From Tipula vernalis (taxonomy: Eukaryota > Arthropoda > Insecta > Diptera > Tipulidae): a stretch of DNA of 64,000 bases. The stretch is taken from positions 186,288,015-186,352,014 of the forward strand of contig OY282558.1 in assembly GCA_958295665.1 (NCBI GenBank), written 5' to 3'. Shown in pieces: positions 1 through 10,528 of the stretch. The notes under the pieces were generated by a model. The model was not told the DNA's origin, made no database searches, and saw only the letters and a program-made list of their open reading frames with translations. Every line of letters begins with the position of its first letter. The stretch's first letter is position 1. The translations under genes and the position numbers were made by a program.

Positions 1-2564
1 GGATCTTCGTGACCCAAGAGTTGCATAACAAGTTGTTTACCTCCAAGTTGTTCGATGACGTGTTTACCTCGTGGATAATGACGAACATATTCTCCAATAT
101 CAAAACTGGCTACAGACAATACAAGGGGATCTTTTGATGTTTCTAATAGATGAACCAAAATTCGTAAGAGCTCGTAATTCTTTTCGTTAAGACAATGTGC
201 ATTTTCACGCCAAAATTTGGCCGATTTATGAACTGGAGACCATTCCAAACGGCCACTTTTTATTTCGGTTGAATATTCATCGAACGAGCTTAAATCTTGA
301 ACAGAGCTTTGTAATTTTTCAGTTAAGAATTCAACATCACCAGTAATATCTTCATCATCAAAACGTCTTTGTTCCAAAATAGACAATTGTTTTAATACTT
401 TAGATTGAACCATGGCAATGCAGTGTTCCTTTGATACTTGTGAGTCATCTGGTTTTTCGATTAAATTACGGAAAACTGCTAAGATAATTCTGGTTACCTT
501 TTCCTTAGCACAATCGCTTAAGATATCAGCTAAAATTGGGATGACGTTGAACTTATTCATTTTTTCGGCGAGAAGAGGGTTGAATGTAAGCACCCATAAA
601 CAGAAAATCAACTGATACTGAACCTAAGATAATTAAAATATTAGATAATATATTGTGAAATAAAATTTGAATTAATTTGACTTACTTGGAAGTTCACACG
701 TGATGATAAAATTCCAATCAAAGTGGAAATACCATCAACAGATACAAATGCGAAACGATATTCATCAATTCTCAGCATCAATTGGAGGCAACGAGCCACA
801 GATTGAATGTATTCATTACCCTAAGTTGGAAGTCAATTGAAATATTAGTAAATACAAAATTATAAAATTGTCTACAATCGAATTAATATCACAATATTGA
901 AAACGACTCGTAGACAAAATATCGGGATTAATCGATTAGTAAAGATTTTGAATGTCGCTTTTCAAAATTAATTCTTTTTTACATTTATATAACAATAAAA
1001 ATTGAAAAACAACATTAAATTTATCAGTTGCATATATATGTAAGCACATATATACAGAGCCAATTGAATTTTGTTGGGTTAGATTAAATTAGTTTAGAAT
1101 ATCTAAATTTCTTTAACAAAGCTCTACCGGGATAACAACAGTCTTCGATGCTTGTTGATGTTCATCAATTGAACTCGAAATTTCACGGTAACTTTCAACA
1201 ACTGCTTGTTGATGATTATTTTGAGTATGGTCACGGTGAGTAAACAAATGAATTCCATGGTGATGTTGCTGTGCGTGATGATGTGTTGATGCTAACTGGC
1301 GTTTAGCATTAGCATCAGCCATTCCCTTGATATATTTGCTTGCCTTTTGGATTTGATTAATATCAAAAGTTTATAATTGTTGGGTTTGTTTAGAGTATAA
1401 ACTAAATATAGCCTATTATTTTACTGCTCTACGGATGAATTGTTGGTGCATAATTGCGATACATGAGTGAGACAATATATTATATATAAATTGGCAAACT
1501 TGGCCAATATGAATAACACGCAATAAATTCAAAAACAACATCACAACAAAATATAAAACATAGGCCATCATCAACAATCATTTTGTTAAAAGTTAACTCA
1601 ATATAATTTGAGAATATTATTATTAGTAATATGAAAGGGGTTAGTTAATATTTTTGTGAGGCATATACAACGATGAAAATTTTTCAGTTAAAGAAGCTGT
1701 AAAGCTTCATTCAGACACGAAACCATACCAAACTTTGGGTTAGTCTCATGCATATCATGCATATATAAAATATGAAAATTTAAGGTAATGAAACTATGGT
1801 CTTGATTCCTAAATTAATAACTCCCAAGATTACAACATTTATAAATAAAATCGCCACTCCCTTTTCCAAATTCCATTTTACAAGAATTACTTACATTAAC
1901 GGTTAATTGATCTTTCAACCATTGAAGATAGAATTGTAAATCAGATTTTGGCATTTGTTCATGTCCCCAACAGGCCAATTTACCTAAAATTCGAGCTGAC
2001 ATATTGACGACAAATCCATCTTGCCGATTTAGCAAGTTTAAAAACGGTGCCCAGACACTCTCTTTCTTCTTATTAGCGTAATCATGGAATATATCGACAC
2101 GAGAACGATCTTCTTGCAATATATCATCAATTAGTACCAAAATGTATTGTATTGTTTGATCTTTTGATACGTGCGACAATAAATTTAAAATTGTTTTAGC
2201 ACTTTGTGCTGCATTTAGTTTTATATAAGCGGATCTTTTGTCACTATCCAATGCACTAATGCTGGTGTAGTCTTCATTAGAAATCATCTGGGACCTAAGG
2301 AGATGGTACAAAAATATTACCATATGAATCGAAATTTGGTTGTAACTGGTATACTTACTGCATATAAGATTGCCAATTTACTTTTAGTTGGCGTATATCA
2401 CCAGCTTTTTGTTGCAAGACACTCGTAGCCACAATCATATCTGGGGTACATCAATGGGAATATTAAATACAAAATTATGGAACTTTTACTTAACTAAACG
2501 ATTTAAACTTACCAATTTTATCATCTGGCAAAGCGTTCATTAACTGTTCCACGTTATCAGCCAT
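1..2564 (-). CDS. VhaSFD: V-type proton ATPase subunit H (partial, C-terminus off window)
   Basis: Subunit H of the cytosolic V1 sector couples V1 to V0 and regulates ATP-driven proton pumping into endosomes, lysosomes and across epithelial membranes. Exons read on the minus strand: 2564-2513 (ATG at 2564), 2440-2359, 2294-1895, optional 1325-1128, 820-686 and 623-1. All junctions have GT-AG sites and join in frame (52+82+400 nt end in phase 0). Recognisable stretches are [16 protein letters not shown] at the 2359/2294 junction, then the armadillo-like helices [20 protein letters not shown] (exon 820-686), [20 protein letters not shown] and [14 protein letters not shown] (last exon), all typical of insect VhaSFD. 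Without the cassette, about 430 residues are visible; the family is about 470, so roughly 40 C-terminal residues are missing at the left edge. Introns of 62-72 bp are insect-like. Family assignment is secure; exon boundaries were placed by eye. Confidence 0.93.
1128..1325 (-). CDS. VhaSFD: Histidine-rich cassette exon inside VhaSFD
   Basis: This 198-bp open segment lies in the 1.07-kb gap between VhaSFD exons 2294-1895 and 820-686. It is preceded by an AG (..ATATCAAG) and followed by GTAGAG, so it can be spliced in. Its length is 66 codons and it is phase 0 at both ends, so inclusion or skipping keeps the frame. The peptide begins [14 protein letters not shown] and contains [12 protein letters not shown]; 11 of 66 residues are His, with many Gln and Ser. 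The insertion point falls between armadillo-like helices, at about residue 178. Mammalian subunit H also has alternatively spliced forms (known), but I do not claim this exon is homologous to the mammalian one. It could be an alternative exon or a fortuitous open frame; splice compatibility at both ends favours a real one. Confidence 0.6.
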
Positions 2565-2816
2565 TTTATTTAAATTTTTGCAAATATTTTTTAATGAAAA
2601 GTAGTCTTTTCTTCAACAAACTCGAGACGAAAAATAATTACGATTGATTGTTCCTCAGCTGATGTCTTGTGACTTTTCACAAATTATGACATAACATTGT
2701 AAGTGCGTATTTTGATGTATTAAAATCTGACATTTATAGAGCGATTCTAGTACTTGCTATAAAATATTGACAGTTATGGTATGATTTTAAATTGATTTTT
2801 CTTAAAAAAATTTAAT
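2565..2816. promoter_or_regulatory. Divergent intergenic region between VhaSFD and TSEN2
   Basis: The 252 bp between the two start codons must hold the promoters and 5' leaders of both genes. It is AT-rich, and I recognise no clear TATA box or initiator. A shared bidirectional promoter is an inference from spacing only. Confidence 0.5.
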
Positions 2817-3488
2817 ATGGATTATATTAATTTTGAATTAATTAGAAAAAAATATAAAGGCTGTAACGATGTAGTACCCTTACCAGTCGATTGCATTGGA
2901 GGGCCTAAAATAAATGGGTACTACAGAGATATATACGTAGAGGTTGTAGGTGATGTTTCTATCCGATTGTTGACGGATTGTGGTTGTTTTGGTACCTCAG
3001 TCAAGCCGACAAATAATCTAATATTGTCTTTAGTAGAGGCATTTTTCCTTCAACACACATTGAATATTTTACAAATAACAGATAATAATGTTAATCTAAC
3101 GAATAGTGAAGCATGGCAAAAGTTTTGCGGAGTAAATTTTAATTTTATAGAACAGTTTGTGGTTTACAGTTATTACCGAGCCAAGAATTGGATTGTTAGA
3201 AGTGGGATAAAATTTGGGGGAGACTTCTTGCTCTACAAATATGGACCACAATATTTTCATGCAAGCTTTCTAGTTTTTATTAATACGAATAATTCACTGC
3301 AAACGACAGATCTTCAAAGAATTTATCGAGTTGCAGAAACAACGGGGAAGGACACAGTTATTGTTTCTGTAAATTATCCAGATTGCCCAATTACCGATTA
3401 TCTTACAAATATAAAAAAATTTGAAATAATGGAAACAATTCCTAAACGTTTTGTTCAAAATGGTGAACGAGAGGATAATTCTAAATAA
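2817..3488 (+). CDS. Tsen2: tRNA-splicing endonuclease catalytic subunit Sen2
   Basis: This subunit cuts the 5' exon-intron junction of intron-containing pre-tRNAs in the nucleus, as part of the four-subunit TSEN complex. The single-exon protein is 223 aa. The C-terminal nuclease fold is clear: YYRAKNWIVRSGIKFGGDF (about 119-137), then LLYKYGPQYFHASFLV. The likely catalytic triad is Tyr140, His148 and Lys178 (in TTGKDTVIV); the Tyr-to-His spacing of 8 matches yeast Sen2. The N-terminal ~110 residues carry the other half of the fold (IYVEVV..., LSLVEAFFL). It is shorter than yeast (377 aa) or human (465 aa) Sen2 because the N-terminal extension is missing. The ATG at 2817 follows AAATTTAAT and is the first in frame. 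The gene is divergent from VhaSFD and convergent with CMC1. The alternative, Sen34, is less likely given the FGGDFLLYK block. Confidence 0.88.
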   Translation: MDYINFELIRKKYKGCNDVVPLPVDCIGGPKINGYYRDIYVEVVGDVSIRLLTDCGCFGTSVKPTNNLILSLVEAFFLQHTLNILQITDNNVNLTNSEAWQKFCGVNFNFIEQFVVYSYYRAKNWIVRSGIKFGGDFLLYKYGPQYFHASFLVFINTNNSLQTTDLQRIYRVAETTGKDTVIVSVNYPDCPITDYLTNIKKFEIMETIPKRFVQNGEREDNSK

Positions 3489-3489
3489 A
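3484..3489 (+). terminator. TSEN2 poly(A) signal overlapping the stop codon
   Basis: AATAAA starts two bases before the TAA stop (3486-3488), so stop and cleavage signal share bases. The 3' UTR must be very short or run into the CMC1 3' end. Confidence 0.6.
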
Positions 3490-3530
3490 CTTTTTATTAG
3501 CTAAAAACCTACAAAATTATAAAAATCTGT

Positions 3531-3536
3531 TTTATT
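3531..3536 (-). terminator. CMC1 poly(A) signal immediately after stop
   Basis: On the minus strand the stop TAA (3539-3537) is followed directly by AATAAA. With the TSEN2 signal at 3484-3489 on the other strand, the two cleavage signals face each other about 45 bp apart. Confidence 0.6.
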
Positions 3537-3960
3537 TTAAGAAGCTGACGGCAATTTTGTAATACGACTCTTTTTTTGAATGCCGGTTCGGCGAAATTCA
3601 GATCGTTCCGCAAGGTAAATGTCACGACATTCCGCTTTAAACTTTTCATCTTGATACCAATTTTCTAAACAAAGTCGCAAAGTAGAATTTTGTTTCCGGC
3701 ATGTCATAACCATAAGTAAACTACTATTTTTACAGCATTCCTCAAAGTCTTTTACTTCTTGGACACATTTTTCTGCTTTGGCTCGTTCACGCATAATTTT
3801 TGGAATAAGCACTTCAACTTCAACTTTTCGTAATTTTTTGTCATCCGGATCCCCTAAAAATAGAGTAGTTTACTGAATGTAACCATATTAGTTAGATTTA
3901 TAATTTACCCATCCCATGGGGTCCTCCGGTTGTTGTTGGTGGAGCATTAATATTTTCCAT
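3537..3960 (-). CDS. Cmc1: COX assembly mitochondrial protein 1 (twin CX9C)
   Basis: CMC1 is a small protein of the mitochondrial intermembrane space that supports COX1 synthesis and early cytochrome c oxidase assembly; twin-CX9C proteins are oxidised by the Mia40 pathway (known). Two exons: 3960-3909 (MENINAPPTTTGGPHGM plus one base) and 3853-3537, separated by a 55-bp GT-AG intron and joining as GMGDPDDKKLRKVEVEV. The product is 122 aa. The motifs are CVQEVKDFEEC (Cys47/57) and CRKQNSTLRLC (Cys69/79), both C-x9-C. The surrounding LIPKIMRERAK, SSLLMVMTC and ERSEFRRTGI are characteristic of CMC1 rather than CMC2 or COX17. The gene converges on TSEN2 with 48 bp between stop codons. Confidence 0.92.
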
Positions 3961-4319
3961 TTTATTACTTTTTAGTTTTTTACTAAAGTCTAAAGTAATA
4001 ACAAATATAATTTCTAACCTTACTTTTATTTACTATGTATATGTGGCTTATTGTAGTTGAAGCGCTTTGAATAGACTGTCATGATATCAACTCAACTACT
4101 CATCCATAAATATTACTCGTTTTCGGAAATATAGATAAGGATAACTGCCGAATGAATAACCTCAGGCTAATATCTATTTTTTTTACGTTGATAAAAAATA
4201 ATTCAAGTAATTATAAAAAATAAAATAAAACAACAACATCTAAATTAGTTAGTTTGAAGTTATCTATGTATTTCGTTCGTAAATAGCTGGATAACTTTAA
4301 TGTTTGAAAGTGAACTTGA
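3961..4319. other. Intergenic, upstream of CMC1
   Basis: AT-rich non-coding sequence that must include the CMC1 promoter. I see no open frame or repeat in it. Confidence 0.5.
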
Positions 4320-4531
4320 TGGTGGATTCAGCGAGAAAAATTTGCTAGCTTGTGATTACGAATTGTTTAAATTTCGTCATCTTTTTTACGCCCTACAATT
4401 TTTTTTTACTTTTTTTATTTTTTATTTTTGGGTAAAAAAGTAAAAAAAAAAATGGGAGGGGTAAAAAAGATGACGAAATTTTAACAATTCGTGATCAAGG
4501 GCTAGCAAATTTTTCTCACTGAATCTACCAT
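4320..4531. repeat. Foldback inverted repeat (MITE-like)
   Basis: The left arm (about 4320-4391, starting TGGTGGATTCAGCGAGAAAA) is the reverse complement of the right arm (about 4462-4531), with roughly 90% identity over ~70 bp. The arms surround a ~70-bp T/A-homopolymer loop. No coding content; probably a small DNA-transposon remnant. Confidence 0.75.
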
Positions 4532-5291
4532 GACATTATTCAGGATCAATTTCCGAAAACACTTATTTTTTTAGACATGGGTTACATTCTCGATAGAACA
4601 TTGGAAGCAAAATTAGCATCTTTGCTAGCTAAAATCGAGTTTTCACGATCTCAATAATTTTTCAAGAGAGTACAACTTCCTATCATGTTTTTGAGATGGG
4701 AAATCAAATATTGGGCTTTTCAATGAAAAGTATTTCGTAGGTTTCCCAGCGATGCTGCCATATTTTTATTGAGAAATGGACTTTCTCTTATCAGACAAAA
4801 ACACTTGTGTCGCGATAAGGAAAGCTGGTCGCCATAAGGAAAGCTGATTTCGTCAATACAAACAAATTTAGATCGAATTTCGAATGTTGGGAATGAATAG
4901 ACCAAATAAATAAATCTGGTGCTAAGAAACTAAAATGGTACCACATACGACTTCAACGACATGCGGTCTTCCTAAAATATAGAAATACGGCAATCCTTTA
5001 AGACCAATTGTTATAGCTGTGTTTTGTCAATTGGTGTCATTTTTGGGCCATCATCAACAGACCCCATGCACTAAGCTAGATAAACGTCAGGTTTCTTTTT
5101 TTTTATGTAAACATACTCATACAAAATAAATGATTTGAAATATTTTAAGTAATTACAGCAATAATAAACAGCAATAAATTCCAGAAATAAGAAGATATTT
5201 AATGAAATAATAATTCATTATGATCTTTAAAAAATTGTTGAATGAAACCACTTCTTGAGACTATACGACACCATAAATTGAACAACCCTAA
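4532..5291. other. Intergenic, no gene seen
   Basis: AT-rich DNA with no supported open frame. A short minus-strand frame at 4720-4905 has no recognisable motif and was not accepted. Confidence 0.5.
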
Positions 5292-5456
5292 TACCCTAGA
5301 TACACTGCGATTTAATAAAACCGATTTAGTGAATTTTTCGAGATTAGTCGCAGTGTGTCAACTTCGATTTTAGCTAATCCCCTTATTTTTTCATAGAATA
5401 CTTAAACTAGTTTAGCTAAATCGGATTTATTAAATCTCAGTCTGTCTAGGATATAA
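5292..5456. repeat. Short inverted-repeat element
   Basis: The left end ACCCTAGATACACTGCGATT and the right end (reverse complement ATCCTAGACAGACTGAGATT) match, as do the following ~20 bp (..AATAAAACCGATTTAG). The span is about 165 bp with no coding capacity. No target duplication could be settled. Confidence 0.5.
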
Positions 5457-5967
5457 GAGTCCTATAACTCTGATTTTCTAAAATCTGTTTATCTTCAGTT
5501 AGACTGTGTACTGTGAAAAAAAAAAAAAAAAAATTGAAAATAATTCACTACTACCAACCAGCGAGAAAGATAAAGTTAAGTGAAATATTTTTATATTCAG
5601 ATTATATCATATTTGGGATGAGCACAGTCTATCATTTGCTTGGGATAAGCATTGTTAATGAACCAATTTTAGCTTTGTGCATTTAGCGCGATTTTAGTTA
5701 ACTAGTTTTGTTTCCACGACTCTAATGAAACTGGTACAATTTTGTGGTAAAAAATGAGTTATCTGCACTTATTGCGAAATAATATTTCAAATAACAAAAA
5801 CAGATATCTTAGAATTCATATCAATAAAGTGTGACGGGCACTTATCATTCCCCGTTACCAAATGTGTATAGTGTATACTCAATCCACAATAACCCCAATG
5901 ACAATGTCCGGGTGCAGTTAAAATTATGTTTACGTAGTTCAGTTGTTATCAAATTTGTCTGAGCATA
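5457..5967. other. Intergenic, no gene seen
   Basis: Contains a 20-base A run near 5515-5533 and AT-rich DNA; nothing else recognised. Confidence 0.5.
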
Positions 5968-5969
5968 TA

Positions 5970-7539
5970 CAGTGCTGGTAAAAAAAAATTGGGCAAACAT
6001 ATTTTGTTACAAATTGGAGTCTTTTTTTGCTAAAAAAGGCTTATTGTTTCATTTTAAATACATGCATGACCTAATTTTTTGAAAAAAAATAAATTTACCT
6101 GCAATTTAGGGGGAAAACCCGAAAAATGCCATAATTTTCAAAATACGCTGATTGGAGTTAAAGTAATGGAATAAATTAAACACTTATTATTTAATTTTTT
6201 TTTTGTTTTTTACTGATTTATAGAAATTCTATCTTTAATATTAATATTTTTTTGGACCGCCATTTGCTTTTATTACAGCGATACACCTCTGATTTATTGA
6301 ATTTGATAAATTTTTCAAAGCCGTAGAAGGCATGGATTCCCAAATCGTCATTAACAAACTTTTTCAAGCTTGAATTGATGCTGGGCGCTTTCTTGCTACT
6401 TCTAGCTTCATTATAAACCAAACATTTTCTATGGGATTTAAGTCTGGACTGTACGGGAGCCAGCCCAACACATCGATATTTTTTCTGCGAAGTGCTTTTT
6501 TACCTTTAAATGAAGAGATAAGAAAAAAAAATAAGTTTTTAGCAAATTATTTAGGTTTATCTGAAAGACAATTTTTCTATCTACAATTCAAAATAAATAA
6601 ATCACAACTTTGGCGCTCAGGCACGGAGCGTTGTCCTGTTGAAAAATAAATCTGCAAGTCTCGTAAAAAAGCTTTAACAAAGAAAGGCTCAAATTCGTTA
6701 TGTAGGACCTGCAGATAAACAGCTGCTATAATTTTGGAACTAATGAAGCACAATCGACCGGTTTAACTTCCAGAAAGGCATACCGAGACAATAACTCCTT
6801 CATTTTTCGGTGGAAGTCTTAAAAGACATCCGATGCTAAGTCTCTCGCGAGATTCTCTCCTTATGAGAATTCTTCCATCTCCAACATGCAGCTTGAATTT
6901 TGATTCATCGGAGAAAATCACATCATTCCACATCTCTTGAGTCCAAGAAACATGCTCCTGGGCCCATAGCAAACGTTTTTTTTGTCACTCGTAATGTGAA
7001 CTCAGGCTTGTGGACTGGTTTAAGTGCTTTCAAACCAGCTTTAACCAGTTTTTTTCTCACTAAGCTGGCTGAAATTTGCTTTCCCGTTGCTCGCTCAAGA
7101 TCCCCTCTTATGTCCGATGAAGTTTTAAAACGGTTTCGACGACATTGTAGTATTAAAAATTCTAAAATCTCTAAAAATTTATCAAATTCAATAAATCAGA
7201 GGTGTATCGCTGTAATAAAAGCAAATGGCGGTCCAACAAAATATTAATATTAAAGATAGAATTTCTATAAATCAGTAAAAAACCAAAAAAAAATTAAATA
7301 ATAAGTGTTTAATTTATTCCATTACTTTAACTCCAATCAGCGTATTTTGAAAATTATGGCATTTTTCGGGTTTTCCCCCTAAATTGCAGGTAAATTTATT
7401 TTTTTTCAAAAAATTAGGTCATGCATGTATTTAAAATGAAACAATAAGCCAATTGCTTTCAAAAGTTTTGTAATTTTAGCAAAAAAAGACTCCAATTTGT
7501 AACAAAATATGTTTGCCCAATTTTTTTTTACCAGCACTG
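5970..7539. mobile_element. Tc1-like transposon with ~350-bp terminal inverted repeats
   Basis: The ends are CAGTGCTGGTAAAAAAAA on both sides and are flanked by TA (5968-5969 and 7540-7541), the Tc1/mariner target duplication. The inverted repeats run 5970-6315 and 7173-7539 (346 and 367 bp); they are nearly identical except for a 21-bp indel just inside the outer ~65 bp. Repeats this long are unusual for Tc1. They include the transposase 3' end: the NQRCIAVIKANGGP coding sequence occurs once in each arm, in opposite directions. The 5' part of the transposase gene is therefore missing. The element is 1570 bp and non-autonomous. Confidence 0.9.
6218..7140 (-). pseudogene. Tc1-like DDE transposase, broken
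   Basis: Minus-strand remnant inside the element at 5970-7539. In order I can read RRNRFKTSSDIRGDLERATG and KKLVKAGLKALKP (second helix-turn-helix region, about 7140-7000), then after a frameshift near 6975 WAQEHVSWTQEMW and VIFSDESKFKLH (first catalytic Asp, about 6910), and finally LPYSPDLNPIENVW (third catalytic residue, about 6430). The N-terminal DNA-binding helices are absent because the right arm copied the element's left end. No full-length frame survives, so it cannot make transposase. Superfamily assignment (Tc1/mariner, probably DD34E) is secure; the subfamily was not determined. Confidence 0.85.
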
Positions 7540-7715
7540 TACATCGTCAAATTTCATACACAACAAATAAATTAACGTAAATTTTATTTTTCATAATGGC
7601 ATGCGACCCATAAATTCCAATTTCATTTGTGTTTATTTTCGAATCTATTTGTACACAATAAAATTGTACACTCAGCTTTCCGTAAATAAAAATAAACATA
7701 AAAACACTTTTCCTT

Positions 7716-8230
7716 AAGTACTTTTCATACCAGGCGCCTCGGCTTTGAGCTTTGTAAATAAAAATTTTTTATTTCATTTTTGAATCATGTAAATTAGTTT
7801 TATTTGATTGATAACGTTTAATTTTATATAAATAAATCCAATTTGTTGAATAATAATTTATTTTTAAGTGATACTTTTAAAAAATTCAAAATATATTGCA
7901 ATGAAGTTGTCTATAAAGCCAAGGCAATGCGTTCCACACACGACTGCGAGATTTTAAAGTAGTACAAAGCGAAGTGCTTTCTCAACATAACCTACAAATC
8001 ACATTTTTTGCACAAATATTTCATACTTACCAAAAAATCTAGCTTATATGTACGTTACAAATTTAGAATATCTCAGTTCTTGCTATAATTCACGTGTAAA
8101 ATAGACCTAAATAAAATATTTGAAAGCAACCGAATGTTCAAAGCCAACGCCACCGGTATGAAAGGGTCTCAGCTTCGCATTTGTGGTAATTAAATATTTC
8201 GAGGCGAGGCGCCTGGTATGAAAAGTACTT
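7716..8230. mobile_element. Non-autonomous inverted-repeat element (MITE)
   Basis: The termini AAGTACTTTTCATACCAGG and the reverse complement of GCCTGGTATGAAAAGTACTT are perfect inverses for about 28 bp (..CAGGCGCCTCG). The GC-rich GGCGCC motif stands out from AT-rich surroundings. The interior (515 bp in total) has no coding frame. I could not settle a target duplication. Confidence 0.75.
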
Positions 8231-8720
8231 TACTCAACCAAATTTTCTTTTCTTTAGCGTTTATTAAATTTGGAACATTTAACCAACGGAATGCGATAAT
8301 TTGGTGAATAAGCGTAACACATTTTTTTGTAATATGGGTTAACTAGTAATCCAACGTGTCCAATTTTGTGATAATGCACTTTTTATTATAACCAACAGAA
8401 ATATTGGAGTGGGGTATAATGTAATTTTCTTTACGAAAATGGTATAAAAACTTCAACAATTTTCTGTTGAGGGGTTGCTTTGAAGCGAATTTTAATTACT
8501 ACCTACACCAATGCCAGCACCACCGGGAAAAGGGAGAAAAAATAATTTTGTTTAAAAATAGAGAAATAATTTAGATACCACATTCAAATTTAAGAAAAAA
8601 GAAAAATTTATTGCTTTTATCAACAAAAGAATAAACAGGTAATGTTTCACGTCATATCTAACTAAGCACTAACACAAGGGCACCGACCAGTCGGAGGTCT
8701 GTATAAGTAATAAAGAAAAA
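8231..8720. other. Intergenic, no gene seen
   Basis: AT-rich sequence without a supported open frame or repeat. Confidence 0.45.
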
Positions 8721-9035
8721 TTTGAGGGTCGAGTTATTTTAAGAAATGGTAATGTCAATTGGCTAACAAGATCAAGTGATTTGACACCATTGAACTATTT
8801 TCTTTGGGGTTATGTGAAAAGTCAAGTCTATAAAAACAATGCACAATCGATTCCTGAATGAATGAAATTATTCGTGTCATTGGTGAGATAGAACCACAAT
8901 TATGCCAACATCTCATTGAATATTTTAACAAAAGAAGTGGACATCTGTGGAAGTGGAAGAGATGTTCATTTGACAGATATTGTTTTTCGTATATTATACT
9001 ATAAATGGCATAAATGGTACTTCTTAAATATTGTA
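8721..9035 (+). pseudogene. Mariner-like transposase C-terminal fragment
   Basis: The conceptual frame reads FEGRVILRNGNVNW, then SSDLTPLNYFLWGYVKSQVY and, after a frameshift near 8860, IGEIEPQLCQHLIEYFNKRS. The block (S/P)-(C/D)DLTPLDFFLWGYVKxxVY is the hallmark C-terminal catalytic region of a large insect Tc1/mariner-superfamily transposase group (known). Only the last ~100 codons are present, with a stop and frameshift, so it is a dead fragment. Confidence 0.8.
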
Positions 9036-9092
9036 ACAAGACCTAGGCAAATTCACAACGGCATCTATGTTTTATTAAAGATTTTAAAAAAC

Positions 9093-9440
9093 AGTCAGTT
9101 AGAGCTTACGATATACGATACGATTGATTATACAACAAGTCGAATGACTTCAGTTGATTCGACCGATTGAAGGAAAATTGTATCGTATGAGGGACTGCAG
9201 TACAAACTGTGCGGCACGCTAAAATCGTTAAAATCTGTTGTACAACTTGCCTTACATCCAGACAGCCTTTATCGATTTTGTTTATTCATCAACTTGTTGA
9301 TACTGTTTGTCAAGAGCAAGCTTTCCAAAATCTGTAAAAACTCAATTGTAAAACTGTCTACGATTTATCTGCCCAATTATCTGTCCAACTTATTGTACAA
9401 CTTGTAATACGATCAATCGTATCGTGTATGGACTGTTATA
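9093..9440. repeat. Imperfect inverted-repeat element (probable MITE)
   Basis: CAGTC near 9093 followed by ATACGATACGATTGAT is mirrored near 9410-9440 (reverse complement CAGTCCATACACGATACGAT). The two copies flank ~300 bp rich in ACAACTTG/CTGTC motifs. No coding content. Boundaries are approximate. Confidence 0.5.
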
Positions 9441-10528
9441 GTTAATCAATATTTCAGCAAAATATTGTACTTAGAACTTTATTCATGCAAGAAATATATA
9501 GACTTGCAACCATTTTAAGCAAAACTTTTTACAGTTGAGTGAACTTTAAATATTTTGGCGGTACATATAATAACATTCTGCTTACCACTTCTGATTCCTA
9601 CACTTGATTTTATGTTTCGGGTTATGGTTAATTAAATTTGGTTATCACATAATTCGAAGTCAGTTTATGTGATAATTATTTGGGGTTTGTCGTTAATGGC
9701 TTCGAAAGACAATGTCCCTGAAGTTCAACAGCTTATTGAAGCTATTGATAAGACGTAATTCTCAGTCCAGTATACATAGATTGACGGAGTACCAACCTAC
9801 AAGTATGATTTTAAAATCCACAATTTTTTATCTTTTTTATAATGCGAGGATTTAACAAAATTTTCTGAAAAGGGTATCTGAGTCGTTAATTTTCTTTTCG
9901 GACGAGTCACACTCTGAGTTTGGAACCTACTGGCTAAACAAACTTTAATCTAATAATATAATAATCAGTCAGATCCCAGTTAACCATAACTCTATTGCCA
10001 GAAGGAAAATTATTTTGGAAATATTGAAACTGTCAACGAGGGTCCTTCAGAGCCATTATTCCCGCCCGAAACACTCAGTACATAGCTACTGCTTTTGTTC
10101 TTGCCCTAATAGACAAATTAAAGCTGAAAAGAGTCCGTGAACAATAAAGGGCAACTAAGGCCCTATTGGGATCATCGCAGTTTTGTAATTTTTGTCTTAG
10201 TTACAACCATACATTTGTTGTAATTTATTAAACTATATAACCTAGTTCTATGTGGCTAATTGGAATCTTATTTTTATTGATCTCAACTTACAAAAATGTC
10301 CTATCTGAGATTTAATTTCTTAAATTTCCGGGAAAGTACGTACTTTTTAACAAATCTTACTTTCATTTTATTAAAAATGCCTCAAGTGACCACATGATTC
10401 ATTTTCACATTACAATAAATAAATAAAATGCAAAAAGGTTTAAAAGTTAAAACATTGCAAGTCAATAGGGCCATTCTTTTTGTCACATTGATTGGAACAC
10501 CATTAAACAAATTTGGAAAAAAGTTACT
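9441..10528. other. Intergenic, no gene seen
   Basis: AT-rich with scattered stop codons in all frames. No feature recognised. Confidence 0.45.
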
